This document shows, one piece after another, positions 53,801-62,623 of a stretch of DNA of 62,623 nucleotides. Numbering within the stretch: position 1 is the stretch's first letter; each line of letters opens with the position of its first letter. Both the position numbers and the translations under genes were made by a program. The notes under the pieces were generated by a model. That model searched no databases. It saw only the letters and a program-made list of their open reading frames with translations, and was not told the DNA's origin. Source of the stretch: an archaeon (lineage in GTDB: Archaea > Thermoplasmatota > Thermoplasmata > Methanomassiliicoccales > Methanomethylophilaceae); NCBI GenBank assembly GCA_024399215.1, contig JAKSHT010000002.1:1-62623 (forward strand), written 5' to 3'.

Positions 53801-54700
53801 ATGTTACAAACTGACATTGCAATAATTGGTGCGGGCCCGTCCGGCATACAAGCCTCCATACATATCGCGAGAAGAATGATCGATACAACAGTAATAGGGA
53901 AACCGTCAGCCAGTGCAATACAAAACGCAAATATAGAAAATTATTTTGGATTTTTCGGAGAGGTTAAAGGAGGCGATATACTTAACGCAAGCATCCGGCA
54001 AGCCACATCATTTGGCGCGAAATTCGTTAATAGCAACGTCATATCATGTAAACACAACCAGGGTATCTTCAAACTCGCTACAGAAGACGACATCATCATA
54101 GAATCTAAAGCAATAATCATTGCAGCGGGCATTTCTAGAAAAAAACTAGATGTCCCCGGTGAAAAAAGACTCTTCGGAAAAGGCGTTAGCTATTGTGCAT
54201 CATGCGACTGTAACTTCTACAAAGGAAAAACCGTAGCTATAGTTGGAGACGACACTGAATCTTCTATATCCGCCGAACTTATGACGCACTACGCACGGAA
54301 GGTGTACTGGATTGCTAATGATGTTAAAGCATCACAAACAACAGTTGACAAAGCCGTGAGTTCTGGTGTTGTTATAATAAACGGAAAAGTAGAATCAATA
54401 GAAGGTGACAAAAAAGTCAGTTTCATAAACATCTCAAACGGAAGCGCAATACCAGTTGACGGAGTATTTATCGAACTCGGTGCCAAATCTGCAGCTAATA
54501 TTGCAATGGATGTTGGTGTTATGCCAAAAATTGATGATACCATTGCAGTTGATCAGAATTGTTTCACAGGCGTTAAAGGGGTCTTCGCCTGTGGCGATGT
54601 GACAGGAAGACCGTGGCAAGTTGCTAAAGCGGTAGGACAAGGAGCGATAGCCGGAATTGCCGCATCTGACTTTATTAAAAGCATACACAGCAGCAATTAA
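53801..54700 (+). CDS. Thioredoxin reductase-like flavoprotein, possibly not NADPH-dependent
   Basis: 299 residues. FAD site IAIIGAGPSGIQASI, redox-active CASC at 132-135 and FACGDVTGRPWQVAKAVGQG are canonical. The second nucleotide-binding loop, normally GGGxSA, reads GDDTESSISA (149-158) and lacks the glycine pattern and the NADPH-phosphate contacts. Methanogens have a homologous reductase (DFTR) that uses F420H2 instead of NADPH; this protein may belong to that group. Partner of the thioredoxin upstream. Confidence 0.88.
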   Translation: MLQTDIAIIGAGPSGIQASIHIARRMIDTTVIGKPSASAIQNANIENYFGFFGEVKGGDILNASIRQATSFGAKFVNSNVISCKHNQGIFKLATEDDIIIESKAIIIAAGISRKKLDVPGEKRLFGKGVSYCASCDCNFYKGKTVAIVGDDTESSISAELMTHYARKVYWIANDVKASQTTVDKAVSSGVVIINGKVESIEGDKKVSFINISNGSAIPVDGVFIELGAKSAANIAMDVGVMPKIDDTIAVDQNCFTGVKGVFACGDVTGRPWQVAKAVGQGAIAGIAASDFIKSIHSSN

Positions 54701-54968
54701 TCATCACCCAATGATAAATAGTTCCACATCAGGCTACTAGTGAACTCAAGATTACCAGCAATTTTGTTTGAATAAGTCACAGGAATTAAGCACTAGTGTC
54801 ATATTTACCATCTCCAATTACCACACACAAGTGTCTCAAATGTACAGCCCTGTACATTAAACACTCAATTCACAAACACGCGGACCAATAGTAACATCCA
54901 GAAACTCCTTCCAAGGGATTAAAATATAACTTTTATTCTCTCGCCCATACCGCAAGGCGGAGGATTGT

Positions 54969-55439
54969 GTGTTTAAACTTCAAGTTGTTAATAATGTGCC
55001 CCTCACTTCCATCAGCGACATCAACACCGTGGCAGAGACGTTCCTCATACAGATTGGATATATCTCCGACAGATACAACCCAAGAACACTGACCATGAAT
55101 ATAAGAGACAGTATCCCGTACCGCCTTTTCATGGATTACCTTGTAAGCAATCCATCCAAAGCATGGTCAATAGAAGAACTTTCAACGCTACTTAAAACAT
55201 CGAAACCAACCGTTTACAGATACATCGATAGATTAAAAATGCTTGATTTCCTCGAAGTCGTAGACGTTAAATATAAAGAACAACCCCGAAAGGGATACCG
55301 AATAAGATTTGGAGATTTAACCAAAGCGTGGAAATTCACAGTTGAAAATGTAAACATGGCTATCGAAAATTATGGAAAAACTGTAGAACACTTTCAGCTA
55401 CTAGCAAACAAACGTAGGGAAGGGTTAGATGATTACTGA
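54969..55439 (+). CDS. Winged-helix protein upstream of elp3
   Basis: 156 residues from a GTG with GGCGGAGGATT as ribosome binding site. A clear helix-turn-helix lies at about 50-100 (SIEELSTLLKTSKPTVYRYI). The C-terminal helical tail is basic. It overlaps the next small gene by 11 bases, which in turn overlaps elp3, so the three are translationally coupled. Presumably a DNA- or RNA-binding partner or regulator of the cluster (inference). Confidence 0.75.
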   Translation: MFKLQVVNNVPLTSISDINTVAETFLIQIGYISDRYNPRTLTMNIRDSIPYRLFMDYLVSNPSKAWSIEELSTLLKTSKPTVYRYIDRLKMLDFLEVVDVKYKEQPRKGYRIRFGDLTKAWKFTVENVNMAIENYGKTVEHFQLLANKRREGLDDY

Positions 55440-55677
55440 AGAATTTATGCTAAACATCAACGGGAAATATCTCGTAAGAGTGGCTGAAGAAGACGACACA
55501 ATCGGAATATTTAGGGGGTATTCAGCACTTGGTAGTGATACAGCTATAGCCATAGAAATGGACGGTGGCAGGATCAGGCTTATTCCAGTTGCCCAAATTA
55601 TCTACATAGATGTTCTCAGCTCAGGAGAATTTGAGACTAAGGATTCTGATAAAAACAGAGGACTATACTACGGATGA
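55429..55677 (+). CDS. Small beta-rich protein between the HTH gene and elp3
   Basis: 82 residues. GKYLVRVAEEDDTIGIFRGY, TAIAIEMDGG and IRLIPVAQIIYIDVLSS have the strand pattern of an Sm-like or small beta-barrel domain. Acidic C-terminal tail. It overlaps the genes on both sides (11 and 4 bases). No named function; RNA binding near Elp3 is plausible. Confidence 0.7.
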   Translation: MITEEFMLNINGKYLVRVAEEDDTIGIFRGYSALGSDTAIAIEMDGGRIRLIPVAQIIYIDVLSSGEFETKDSDKNRGLYYG

Positions 55678-57230
55678 CTCCTAAATTCGAAAATTTCAGT
55701 AGACGTCTTATTGGGATGATAATAAACGGAGAAATCAGAAACAGACGTCAATTTCAGAGCAATAAGATTAAACTATGCAAAGAATTCAGCCTCGACACAG
55801 TTCCCCCAAATTCCGAAATTTTAAGATACACAGAATCCGACGAGAAAAAGAGAGTCGTTCCATATCTCCTAAAAAAGCCAATTCGGACTATGAGCGGCGT
55901 AGCGGTTATCGCAGTAATGACTTCTCCCTATCCCTGCCCACATGGCAAATGTACTTACTGTCCTGGAGGGGTAGATAATAGTTCGCCACAATCTTATACC
56001 GGAAAGGAACCCGCCGCAAGACGAGCCAGTAGAAACAGCTTTGATCCATACAAACAGGTGTCCGAAAGAATACTACAACTGGAAGCTATTGGCCACATCA
56101 CCGACAAGATAGACCTAATTGTTATGGGAGGAACATTCACCTCTCGTGAGGAAAAATACCAGACCTGGTTCATTAAAAGATGCTTTGATGCGTTAAATGG
56201 ATGCGATTCGCCGGACATTGATACTGCACATAAATGGAACGAAACTGCAAAGCATAGGTGCGTCGGCATCACCATAGAAACAAGACCAGATATATTTGAC
56301 GATACTCAAATCGAAATAGCATTAAGATTAGGAGTAACAAGAGTTGAATTTGGTGTCCAAATACTCGATGACGAGATATTAAGGCTTGTAGGGCGCGGAC
56401 ACGGAATTAGCGAAGTCATAGAAGCAACAAAAAGATGCAAAGATCACGGACTGGGAGTATGCTACCATCTTATGCCTGGACTTCCAAAATCGTCTCCTAA
56501 ACATGATCTAGAATGTTTTAAGGAAGTATTTAATAACGATAATTTTAGACCAGATATGCTAAAATTTTACACGACTTTAGTAATAGCAGGAACCGAACTA
56601 TACAAAATTTGGAATGCTGGAAAATACATACCGTACAATGTGGAGGATGCCGTCACCCTACTCGCAGATATGAAGGCCCTAGTACCAGATTACGTTCGTA
56701 TACAAAGAGTACAACGTGATATTCCTGCACCGCAGATTGCGGCAGGTATTCTCAAAAGCAACATACGCCAACTTATTCATGAAAAACTAAAAGAGACTGG
56801 AAGAAAATGCCGCTGCATCAGATGCAGGGAAGTAGGTCATAACAATGACCCACCAGACGATTTAAGTTCAATCAAAATGCACGATCTGATATACAGAGCA
56901 TCTAATAAAGAGGAGCATTTCATCAATCTTTCATGTTGTGATCAATTAATTGGATACTTACGCCTAAGATTAGATTCCCAAATATGGTCAACAATTAGAG
57001 AATTGAAGGTTTTTGGAAAGTCAGCAGAAATTGGAAGCTATGGAGAAAACTGGCAGCACCAAGGTTTTGGAAAAAAATTAGTCGCTAAAGCAGAAAGAAT
57101 AACCATAGAAAGCGGAAGATCAAGAATTAGGGTAATAAGTGGAATTGGTGCCAGAGAGAACTACAAGGCGCTCGGATACTCTCTCGATGGAGTATATATG
57201 ATCAAAAATTTACAACAGTCACGGCAGTAA
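55674..57230 (+). CDS. elp3: Elp3, tRNA uridine-34 acetyltransferase
   Basis: 518 residues. Radical SAM domain with CX4CX2C in CPHGKCTYCPGG, then GITIETRPD and RVEFGVQILDDEILRL. The C-terminal GNAT acetyltransferase includes GYLRLRL and GFGKKLVAKAE. CRCIRCREVG is the zinc site. Archaeal Elp3 alone forms cm5U-type modifications at the wobble position. Coupled to the two small genes upstream (ATGA overlap). Confidence 0.96.
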   Translation: MTPKFENFSRRLIGMIINGEIRNRRQFQSNKIKLCKEFSLDTVPPNSEILRYTESDEKKRVVPYLLKKPIRTMSGVAVIAVMTSPYPCPHGKCTYCPGGVDNSSPQSYTGKEPAARRASRNSFDPYKQVSERILQLEAIGHITDKIDLIVMGGTFTSREEKYQTWFIKRCFDALNGCDSPDIDTAHKWNETAKHRCVGITIETRPDIFDDTQIEIALRLGVTRVEFGVQILDDEILRLVGRGHGISEVIEATKRCKDHGLGVCYHLMPGLPKSSPKHDLECFKEVFNNDNFRPDMLKFYTTLVIAGTELYKIWNAGKYIPYNVEDAVTLLADMKALVPDYVRIQRVQRDIPAPQIAAGILKSNIRQLIHEKLKETGRKCRCIRCREVGHNNDPPDDLSSIKMHDLIYRASNKEEHFINLSCCDQLIGYLRLRLDSQIWSTIRELKVFGKSAEIGSYGENWQHQGFGKKLVAKAERITIESGRSRIRVISGIGARENYKALGYSLDGVYMIKNLQQSRQ

Positions 57231-57434
57231 CGTACACATTAATCTTACCCCTCCAGTCCAAATACTCTCTACCAGTGAAGCAAGAACACAAACCACGCGT
57301 ATTTCCCTGTCACCGAAGCATATGGCACTTAAATATCCTAATATAAAATCCAGGCCGTAAGGACAACAGCCACACGTGACAAGTATTAAATATAAATGGC
57401 TTCTCCGGGGCTTTAAAAGCTTTAAGCTATCCGA

Positions 57435-57508
57435 GGGCCTGTAGCTCAGCTAGGTAGAGCATCTGACTTTTAATCAGGTGGTCAAGGGTTCGAATCCCTT
57501 CAGGCCCG
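57435..57508 (+). tRNA. tRNA-Lys (anticodon TTT)
   Basis: Acceptor GGGCCTG/CAGGCCC, D arm GCTC/GAGC, anticodon stem TCTGA/TCAGG (last pair T-G) around CTTTTAA, T arm AGGG/CCCT with TTCGAAT. Discriminator G, CCA not encoded. CTTTAAAAGC about 25-30 bases upstream is the likely box A. A wobble-U34 tRNA, the type of substrate Elp3 modifies. No intron. Confidence 0.97.
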
Positions 57509-57615
57509 CTGGTGGTCTTCATGAGCGATCAGGATAAAGGATCAAGTATGAGGAGACGAAACGTCTGACACTTTTTCAATCGGTTGCCCACTGACCGGTA
57601 GTGGGAAGAGCAGGG

Positions 57616-57894
57616 GTGAACAACTTGGTAACAGAAGAAATTTCGTACAATATTCTTGAACATGAGCTTGTACCTGCGCATGTCTTATTGTCCGAAGAAG
57701 ACGCAGAGAAAATACTCATAGAGAAAAAAATACTCGCAGAAAACCTTCCAAAAATTAAGAGAAGTGATGCGGCTATCAAAATTCTAGAAAACGTTATCGG
57801 TGAGCCAATAAAAACCGGAAGGATTATTAAAATTACGAGAAAAAGTGCCACAGCAGAGGAATTCGTTGCCTACCGGCTTGTTACAGAGAAGTGA
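57616..57894 (+). CDS. rpoH: RNA polymerase subunit H
   Basis: 92 residues from the GTG at 57616 (then NNLVTEEISYNILEHELVPA), a form close to typical archaeal RpoH (Rpb5 C-terminal domain). LPKIKRSDAAIKILENVIGEP is conserved. A GTG five codons upstream is an alternative. First gene of the rpoH-rpoB-rpoA' operon; its stop overlaps the GTG alternative of rpoB. Confidence 0.93.
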   Translation: MNNLVTEEISYNILEHELVPAHVLLSEEDAEKILIEKKILAENLPKIKRSDAAIKILENVIGEPIKTGRIIKITRKSATAEEFVAYRLVTEK

Positions 57895-57899
57895 TTTTC

Positions 57900-60800
57900 A
57901 TGAGGGACCTGGTCAAATTATACTTCGAAGACCGCAGCATCGTCAATCATCACATAGCATCATTCAACAATTTTCTTGCCACGAATGACAACATCAACAG
58001 CAGAATGCAAAAAGTAATTGACGAAATGCGTGTGCCAGCTGATGACGCGGAACCTGGGATTATTAAGCTTGAAGTTGACAGAGAACGTTATTCAAATAAA
58101 GAAGTCACTGTTCGTTTTGGAAGAAAAAGGGATCCTGATGGTAACATCATAGACAAAAATCCAACTATCCACATCGGAAAGCCCGCGGTTATCGAAGTCA
58201 ATGGGTGCCGTCACAGTATAACACCAATGGAAGCTCGACTTAGAAACCTCAATTATTGTGCGCCCGTTTATGTTGATTTTTTTATATCAAAAGGCTCAGA
58301 AGGGATTCAGAAACAGACAGCTCTTGTAGGATGGTTCCCAATTATGGTTCGATCCGCACTCTGCGCACTTAATAAAAGTGTCATGGAGGAAGAAACCGAC
58401 CATAACCTCACAGATGCAGAATATAGACAAAAACTCATTGATTCCAAGGAAGATCCAAGAGATCCTGGCGGATACTTTATCATAGGGGGAACGGAGAGAG
58501 TTCTCATCACACTCGAAGATCTCGCACCTAACAGAGTCCTCGTTGAACGCTCTGAAAGATACGGCGCGCAGGTCGAGGTTGCAAAAGTCTTCTCACAAAA
58601 AGATGGTTTTAGAGCTCTTACATTTGTCGAAAAGAAAGACGGGTTGATAATGGTTACAGTTCCTGCGGCCCCTACCTCTATTCCAATTGTTGCATTGATG
58701 AAAGCTCTAGGTATGGAACAGGACAAAGATGTTTTCGAAGCTATTGCTGGAAACGACGACAGTATGGCAAGCATTGTTTATGCCAACATAGAGAACAGCA
58801 TGGATGGAACAGCATATCCTCCAAATGGCTTCCATACCACTGATGATGCCATCAATTTTTTAGAAAGGAATTTCGCATCTGGGCAAGCCAAAGAGTACAG
58901 AGTAAAAAAAGTAGAAAGCATACTAGATCACTCACTTCTACCACATCTAGGCAATACAATAAGCGATCGTATGAAAAAAGCAATCTTTCTGGGTCGTATT
59001 GCACATTCAGTTCTCGAATTATCGCTGGGCATTAGAAAAGAGGACGATAAAGATCACTACGCCAACAAAAGGCTCAGGCTTTCTGGGGACCTCATGGAAG
59101 ACCTATTCAGAACAAGCTTCAGTAGTCTCATGAAGGATCTCAAATACCAACTCGAAAAGAGTGCGAATAGAAAAAAGGACATTATTATTGAACACGCAAT
59201 TCGCAGAGATTTATTCACAAACAAAATAGTCCACGCTCTTGCAACTGGTAATTGGGTTGGGGGTCGTAGTGGAGTATCACAACTTCTTGACAGAACATCG
59301 TACATGTCTACAACTTCTCACCTTAGAAGAGTTGCATCATCCTTAACAAGAAGTCAGCCACACTTCGAAGCTCGTGATCTTCATCCTACACAATGGGGAA
59401 GACTTTGTCCCTCAGAAACACCTGAAGGTCAGAACTGTGGCCTTGTAAAAAATACAGCATTGATTATTGACGTCACGGAGGGGATTTCGGAGGAAGAACT
59501 CAATTGGCACCTCAAGAACAAAATGTGTATAAAAGATATCTCTAAGAAAACACACTCCCCCAAGGCGACGCGTATTCTTGTTAATGGAGACCTTGTCGGA
59601 TACACCGAGGATGCAGAATCCTTTGTCAACAACATCCGAGAGGACAGAAGAAGTAGGCTCATTTCCGATCAGATAAATATTCGTCACGACAAGGAAATGA
59701 AAGAGATAATCATCAATTGTGATGACGGTCGCCTCAGAAGACCTTTGATAGTTGTCAAAGATGGCAAGGTCACACTGACCAGAAAGGATCTCGAAGACAT
59801 AAGAGATTCAAAAATTAAGTGGGATGATTTATTCAGCAAAGGCATAGTCGAGTGGATTGATGCAGAGGAGGAAGAGGACGCCTATATTGTCGTGGAACCT
59901 TTTGCAACTCCTGAAAGATGTCCAATCTGCAGAGTACCATTATCAACTACGGATATAGAATGGATGAATCCTGGGAAAGAAGGAGACGCGATTCTCAGAT
60001 GCAAGGCATGCTGTGAAACTTTTACAGCTGAATCCCTCGTGACAAAAGAGCACACACACGTAGAAATCGACCCAATGATTATTCTCGGAGTAGCGGCAGG
60101 ACTCGTTCCATATCCAGAACATAACTCATCGCCTCGTGTAACATTGGGTGCTGCAATGGCTAAACAAGCGTTAGGTGTCCCAGCAGCAAATTATCGCATA
60201 AGACCAGATACACGCGGTCATCTGCTTCACTATCCTCAGATACCAATGGTTCAGACTGAAACCATGAAATTCACTGGATATAACGACAGACCAGCGGGAC
60301 AAAACTTCTGCATCGCAGTTCTTTCCTATCATGGATACAACATAGAAGATGCACTGGTCATGAATAAGAGTTCAGTACAGAGAGGACTTGGACGCTCCAC
60401 CTTCATGAGAACATACCGTGCAGAAGAACGTCATTATCCCAATGGAGTTAGTGATAGATTCTGCATTCCATCATGCGATGTATTCGGTGCGCGTGCTGAT
60501 GATAGCTATAACAATCTTGATGAGGATGGATTCATACAACCAGAGTTCAAAGTTAATAGCGGTGATGTGCTAGTCGGAAAAATTTCACCACCTAGGTCTC
60601 CTGGAGAAGGTCTAGGATTCATGGATGAGAAAAAATGGGACGAAACTTCAGAAACAGTCAAACATGGAGAAAGTGGATTTGTTGACTCTGTGATGATCAC
60701 AGAAGATATCGAAGGATCACGGCTTGTAAAAGTCAAAGTAAGAGAACAAAGAGTACCTGAACTTGGCGATAAGTTCTGCTCGAGGCATGGACAGAAAGGA

Positions 60801-61505
60801 GTTATTGGTCGTCTTGTTGACCAATGTGATATGCCATTCACGTCTGATGGAATTACGCCCGACCTCATTGTCAATCCACATGGTATTCCGTCACGTATGA
60901 CAGTTGCGCATGTCCTTGAAATGATAGGCGGCAAAGTTGGGTCTATGGAGGCCCGACTAATTGACGGTACTGTCTTTTCTGGAGAAACAGAAGAATCTAT
61001 ACGTGATGAGCTTGTGAAAAATGGTTTCAAGCGCACTGGAAAAGAAGTAATGTATGATGGAAGATCGGGAAAGCAAATTCCAACAGAAGTTTACACAGGG
61101 GTTATTTTCTACAAAAAACTCCATCATATGGTTAGCGGAAAGCTACATGTAAGATCAAGAGGACCCGTCCAAATTCTTACACGTCAGCCTACAGAAGGAC
61201 GGTCGAGACAGGGAGGCCTCAGATTTGGAGAAATGGAGCGTGATTGCCTTATTGGTCACGGAGCCTCAATGGTTATCAAGGATCGTCTTCTTGACGAATC
61301 TGACGGAACCATACAATATGTATGCGGCAATCCCAAATGTGGTCATATAGCGATTAAAGACAGAAACGGATCAATCTACTGTCCAGTGTGTAAAAAGAAT
61401 ACCGATATTCACCCTGTGCAGACATCCTACGCATTTAAACTGCTTATGGACGAGCTACTATCTCTTGGTGTTGCAATGAGACTCCAGTTGGAGGATTTGA
61501 GATGA
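57900..61505 (+). CDS. rpoB: RNA polymerase subunit B (unsplit)
   Basis: 1201 residues from the ATG at 57900; a GTG at 57891 also opens the frame. One continuous gene where most methanogens have separate B'' and B' genes, a trait shared with Thermoplasmatota. GDKFCSRHGQKGVIG, PDLIVNPHGIPSRMTVAHV and the zinc site CGNPKCGH...CPVC are canonical, as is a CPIC/CKAC insert near 675-710. It forms half of the polymerase active centre. Confidence 0.98.
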   Translation: MRDLVKLYFEDRSIVNHHIASFNNFLATNDNINSRMQKVIDEMRVPADDAEPGIIKLEVDRERYSNKEVTVRFGRKRDPDGNIIDKNPTIHIGKPAVIEVNGCRHSITPMEARLRNLNYCAPVYVDFFISKGSEGIQKQTALVGWFPIMVRSALCALNKSVMEEETDHNLTDAEYRQKLIDSKEDPRDPGGYFIIGGTERVLITLEDLAPNRVLVERSERYGAQVEVAKVFSQKDGFRALTFVEKKDGLIMVTVPAAPTSIPIVALMKALGMEQDKDVFEAIAGNDDSMASIVYANIENSMDGTAYPPNGFHTTDDAINFLERNFASGQAKEYRVKKVESILDHSLLPHLGNTISDRMKKAIFLGRIAHSVLELSLGIRKEDDKDHYANKRLRLSGDLMEDLFRTSFSSLMKDLKYQLEKSANRKKDIIIEHAIRRDLFTNKIVHALATGNWVGGRSGVSQLLDRTSYMSTTSHLRRVASSLTRSQPHFEARDLHPTQWGRLCPSETPEGQNCGLVKNTALIIDVTEGISEEELNWHLKNKMCIKDISKKTHSPKATRILVNGDLVGYTEDAESFVNNIREDRRSRLISDQINIRHDKEMKEIIINCDDGRLRRPLIVVKDGKVTLTRKDLEDIRDSKIKWDDLFSKGIVEWIDAEEEEDAYIVVEPFATPERCPICRVPLSTTDIEWMNPGKEGDAILRCKACCETFTAESLVTKEHTHVEIDPMIILGVAAGLVPYPEHNSSPRVTLGAAMAKQALGVPAANYRIRPDTRGHLLHYPQIPMVQTETMKFTGYNDRPAGQNFCIAVLSYHGYNIEDALVMNKSSVQRGLGRSTFMRTYRAEERHYPNGVSDRFCIPSCDVFGARADDSYNNLDEDGFIQPEFKVNSGDVLVGKISPPRSPGEGLGFMDEKKWDETSETVKHGESGFVDSVMITEDIEGSRLVKVKVREQRVPELGDKFCSRHGQKGVIGRLVDQCDMPFTSDGITPDLIVNPHGIPSRMTVAHVLEMIGGKVGSMEARLIDGTVFSGETEESIRDELVKNGFKRTGKEVMYDGRSGKQIPTEVYTGVIFYKKLHHMVSGKLHVRSRGPVQILTRQPTEGRSRQGGLRFGEMERDCLIGHGASMVIKDRLLDESDGTIQYVCGNPKCGHIAIKDRNGSIYCPVCKKNTDIHPVQTSYAFKLLMDELLSLGVAMRLQLEDLR

Positions 61506-62623
61506 GCGGAATGGACGGAATCACAAAAAGAATAGGGGCAATCAAATTTTCATGTCTCTCTCCTGAAGAAATCAGGAATATGTCTGCTACCAAAGTTCTT
61601 ACAGCTGATACGTACGACGACGAGGGGCATCCAATTGACCTTGGACTCATGGATATGAACATGGGGGTTGTTGACACACATAACCGTTGCAAAAAATGTG
61701 GATGTAGACGTGATGAGTGTCCTGGGCACTTTGGGCATATAGAACTTGCAAGACCCGTAATCCATGTTGGATTCATCAAGGACATTAAGATGCTCCTAGA
61801 AAGCACATGCAGCAAATGTGGGCGACTCCTTCTTAATGCGGAGGAAGTTAAACAACGTAAAGGAAGAATGGACCGAATGATTGAGCTCGGAGGAGATTCA
61901 GTCGATATCAAAATGTTCTCCAAAGAAACAGCAAAAGTAACGTCTAAAATTTGTCCATATTGCCATACACAGCAGAAAAAAATCAAACTGGATAAGCCTA
62001 CAACATTTCGCGAGGAGGGGGGAACAGATAAACTTACCCCTGCAGATGTCCGCGAAAGACTCGAACGTATTCTCTACGTTGATGAAAAAGGTAAAACAAA
62101 AGCCGAAGTTGAAGCAGAGATCGAAGAGAGAAAAGAAGGTCTTAGAACTCTAGGTATCAATCCTGACACCTGCAGACCCGAGTGGATGGTTTTAACTGTC
62201 TTACCCGTGCCTCCGGTAACAGTCAGACCGTCAATCACACTTGACAACAGCGATATGTCGGAAGACGATCTAACACACAAACTCGTTGATGTTATCCGAA
62301 TTAATCAAAGACTCAGAGAGAGTCGTGATCAAGGGGCCCCCCAGTTAATAGTTGATGACTTATGGGAACTTTTACAATATCACATAACGACATATTTTGA
62401 CAACCAGACAACTGGCATTCCACCAGCTAGGCACAGATCTGGTCGCCCATTGAAAACACTAACACAAAGGCTCAAAGGGAAAGAAGGACGCTTTAGATCG
62501 AACCTTTCCGGTAAGCGTGTTAATTTCTCATCTCGTACGGTAATCTCCCCAGACCCATTTCTCTCCATCAATGAGGTCGGTGTACCAATCAAAACGGCGA
62601 GAGAGCTTACAGTTCCAGTTCGC
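61502..62623 (+). CDS. rpoA1: RNA polymerase subunit A', 5' part only
   Basis: The ATG at 61502 overlaps the rpoB stop (ATGA). The frame is open to the window end, giving 374 codons. The N-terminal zinc-binding regions CKKCGC...CPGHFGHI and CSKCGR...CPYCH of the clamp are visible, as is FRSNLSGKRVNFSSRTVISP shortly before the end. The catalytic NADFDGD motif lies beyond the window. Not truncated biologically as far as can be seen. Confidence 0.97.
   Translation, partial: MSGMDGITKRIGAIKFSCLSPEEIRNMSATKVLTADTYDDEGHPIDLGLMDMNMGVVDTHNRCKKCGCRRDECPGHFGHIELARPVIHVGFIKDIKMLLESTCSKCGRLLLNAEEVKQRKGRMDRMIELGGDSVDIKMFSKETAKVTSKICPYCHTQQKKIKLDKPTTFREEGGTDKLTPADVRERLERILYVDEKGKTKAEVEAEIEERKEGLRTLGINPDTCRPEWMVLTVLPVPPVTVRPSITLDNSDMSEDDLTHKLVDVIRINQRLRESRDQGAPQLIVDDLWELLQYHITTYFDNQTTGIPPARHRSGRPLKTLTQRLKGKEGRFRSNLSGKRVNFSSRTVISPDPFLSINEVGVPIKTARELTVPVR

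Overview
The window is archaeal chromosome. It carries TFB, Spt5, archaeal RNA polymerase (rpoH, an unsplit rpoB, rpoA'), an A-type ATP synthase operon, Orc1/Cdc6, PriS, the DP1 subunit of family D polymerase, Gar1, TiaS and a tRNA-splicing endonuclease. Unsplit rpoB, a bacterial-type gyrase (gyrB-gyrA), a duplicated 349-residue EndA and a methanogen-type HdrD-like heterodisulfide reductase subunit together point to the Thermoplasmatota, most likely a Methanomassiliicoccales-type methanogen. That assignment is inferred from gene content only. The DNA is AT-rich, and I see no insertion sequence, prophage or CRISPR array.

Layout: 1-3.4 kb (minus) secE-spt5-rpl11-[structured spacer]-rpl1-rpl10. 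3.6-5.6 kb two small conserved genes, then guaAB and purE. 6.0-14.7 kb gar1-tfb, endA, a CDC48/VAT ATPase, a COG1395-type regulator, a TIM-barrel protein and the polymerase D small subunit. 14.8-23.2 kb (minus) the ATP synthase operon atpHIKECFABD plus a distal 48-residue single-span membrane protein. 23.3-25.7 kb dCMP deaminase, an AT-rich spacer and orc1 bracketed by two oppositely oriented ORB-like sites, the probable replication origin. 25.7-31.6 kb (minus) thiolase, tiaS, ftsY-pfdA-rpl18a (LX) and priS. 31.7-42.9 kb (plus) TatD-like and MBL-fold proteins, htpX, a degenerate LMW-phosphatase-fold protein, an IMPase/NAD kinase fusion, tRNA-Thr, a BioB-like radical SAM protein and gyrBA. 43-51.8 kb tRNA-Phe, purM, rlmE, an Lhr helicase, hdrD, a cysteine desulfurase, two tRNAs and a small zinc-site protein. 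51.9-62.6 kb (plus) a regulator, an HD protein, thioredoxin and its reductase, the elp3 operon, tRNA-Lys and the RNA polymerase operon, cut by the window end.

How it fits together: highly expressed operons (ribosomal proteins and ATP synthase to the left, gyrase and RNA polymerase to the right) run away from orc1, as expected for genes co-oriented with forks leaving an origin near 24-25 kb. Strand composition flips at the same place, but with the leading strand C/A-rich rather than G/T-rich.

The most unusual observations are: a degenerate Vsr/PD-(D/E)XK-like domain fused to HdrD; the reversed-polarity strand switch at the ORB-flanked orc1 gene; an L1 autoregulation-type hairpin ending at the rpl1 Shine-Dalgarno; an N-terminal beta-rich domain on Spt5; a 44-base perfect repeat linking the two ATPase domains of the CDC48 homologue; and several enzyme folds that have lost their catalytic or cofactor motifs.
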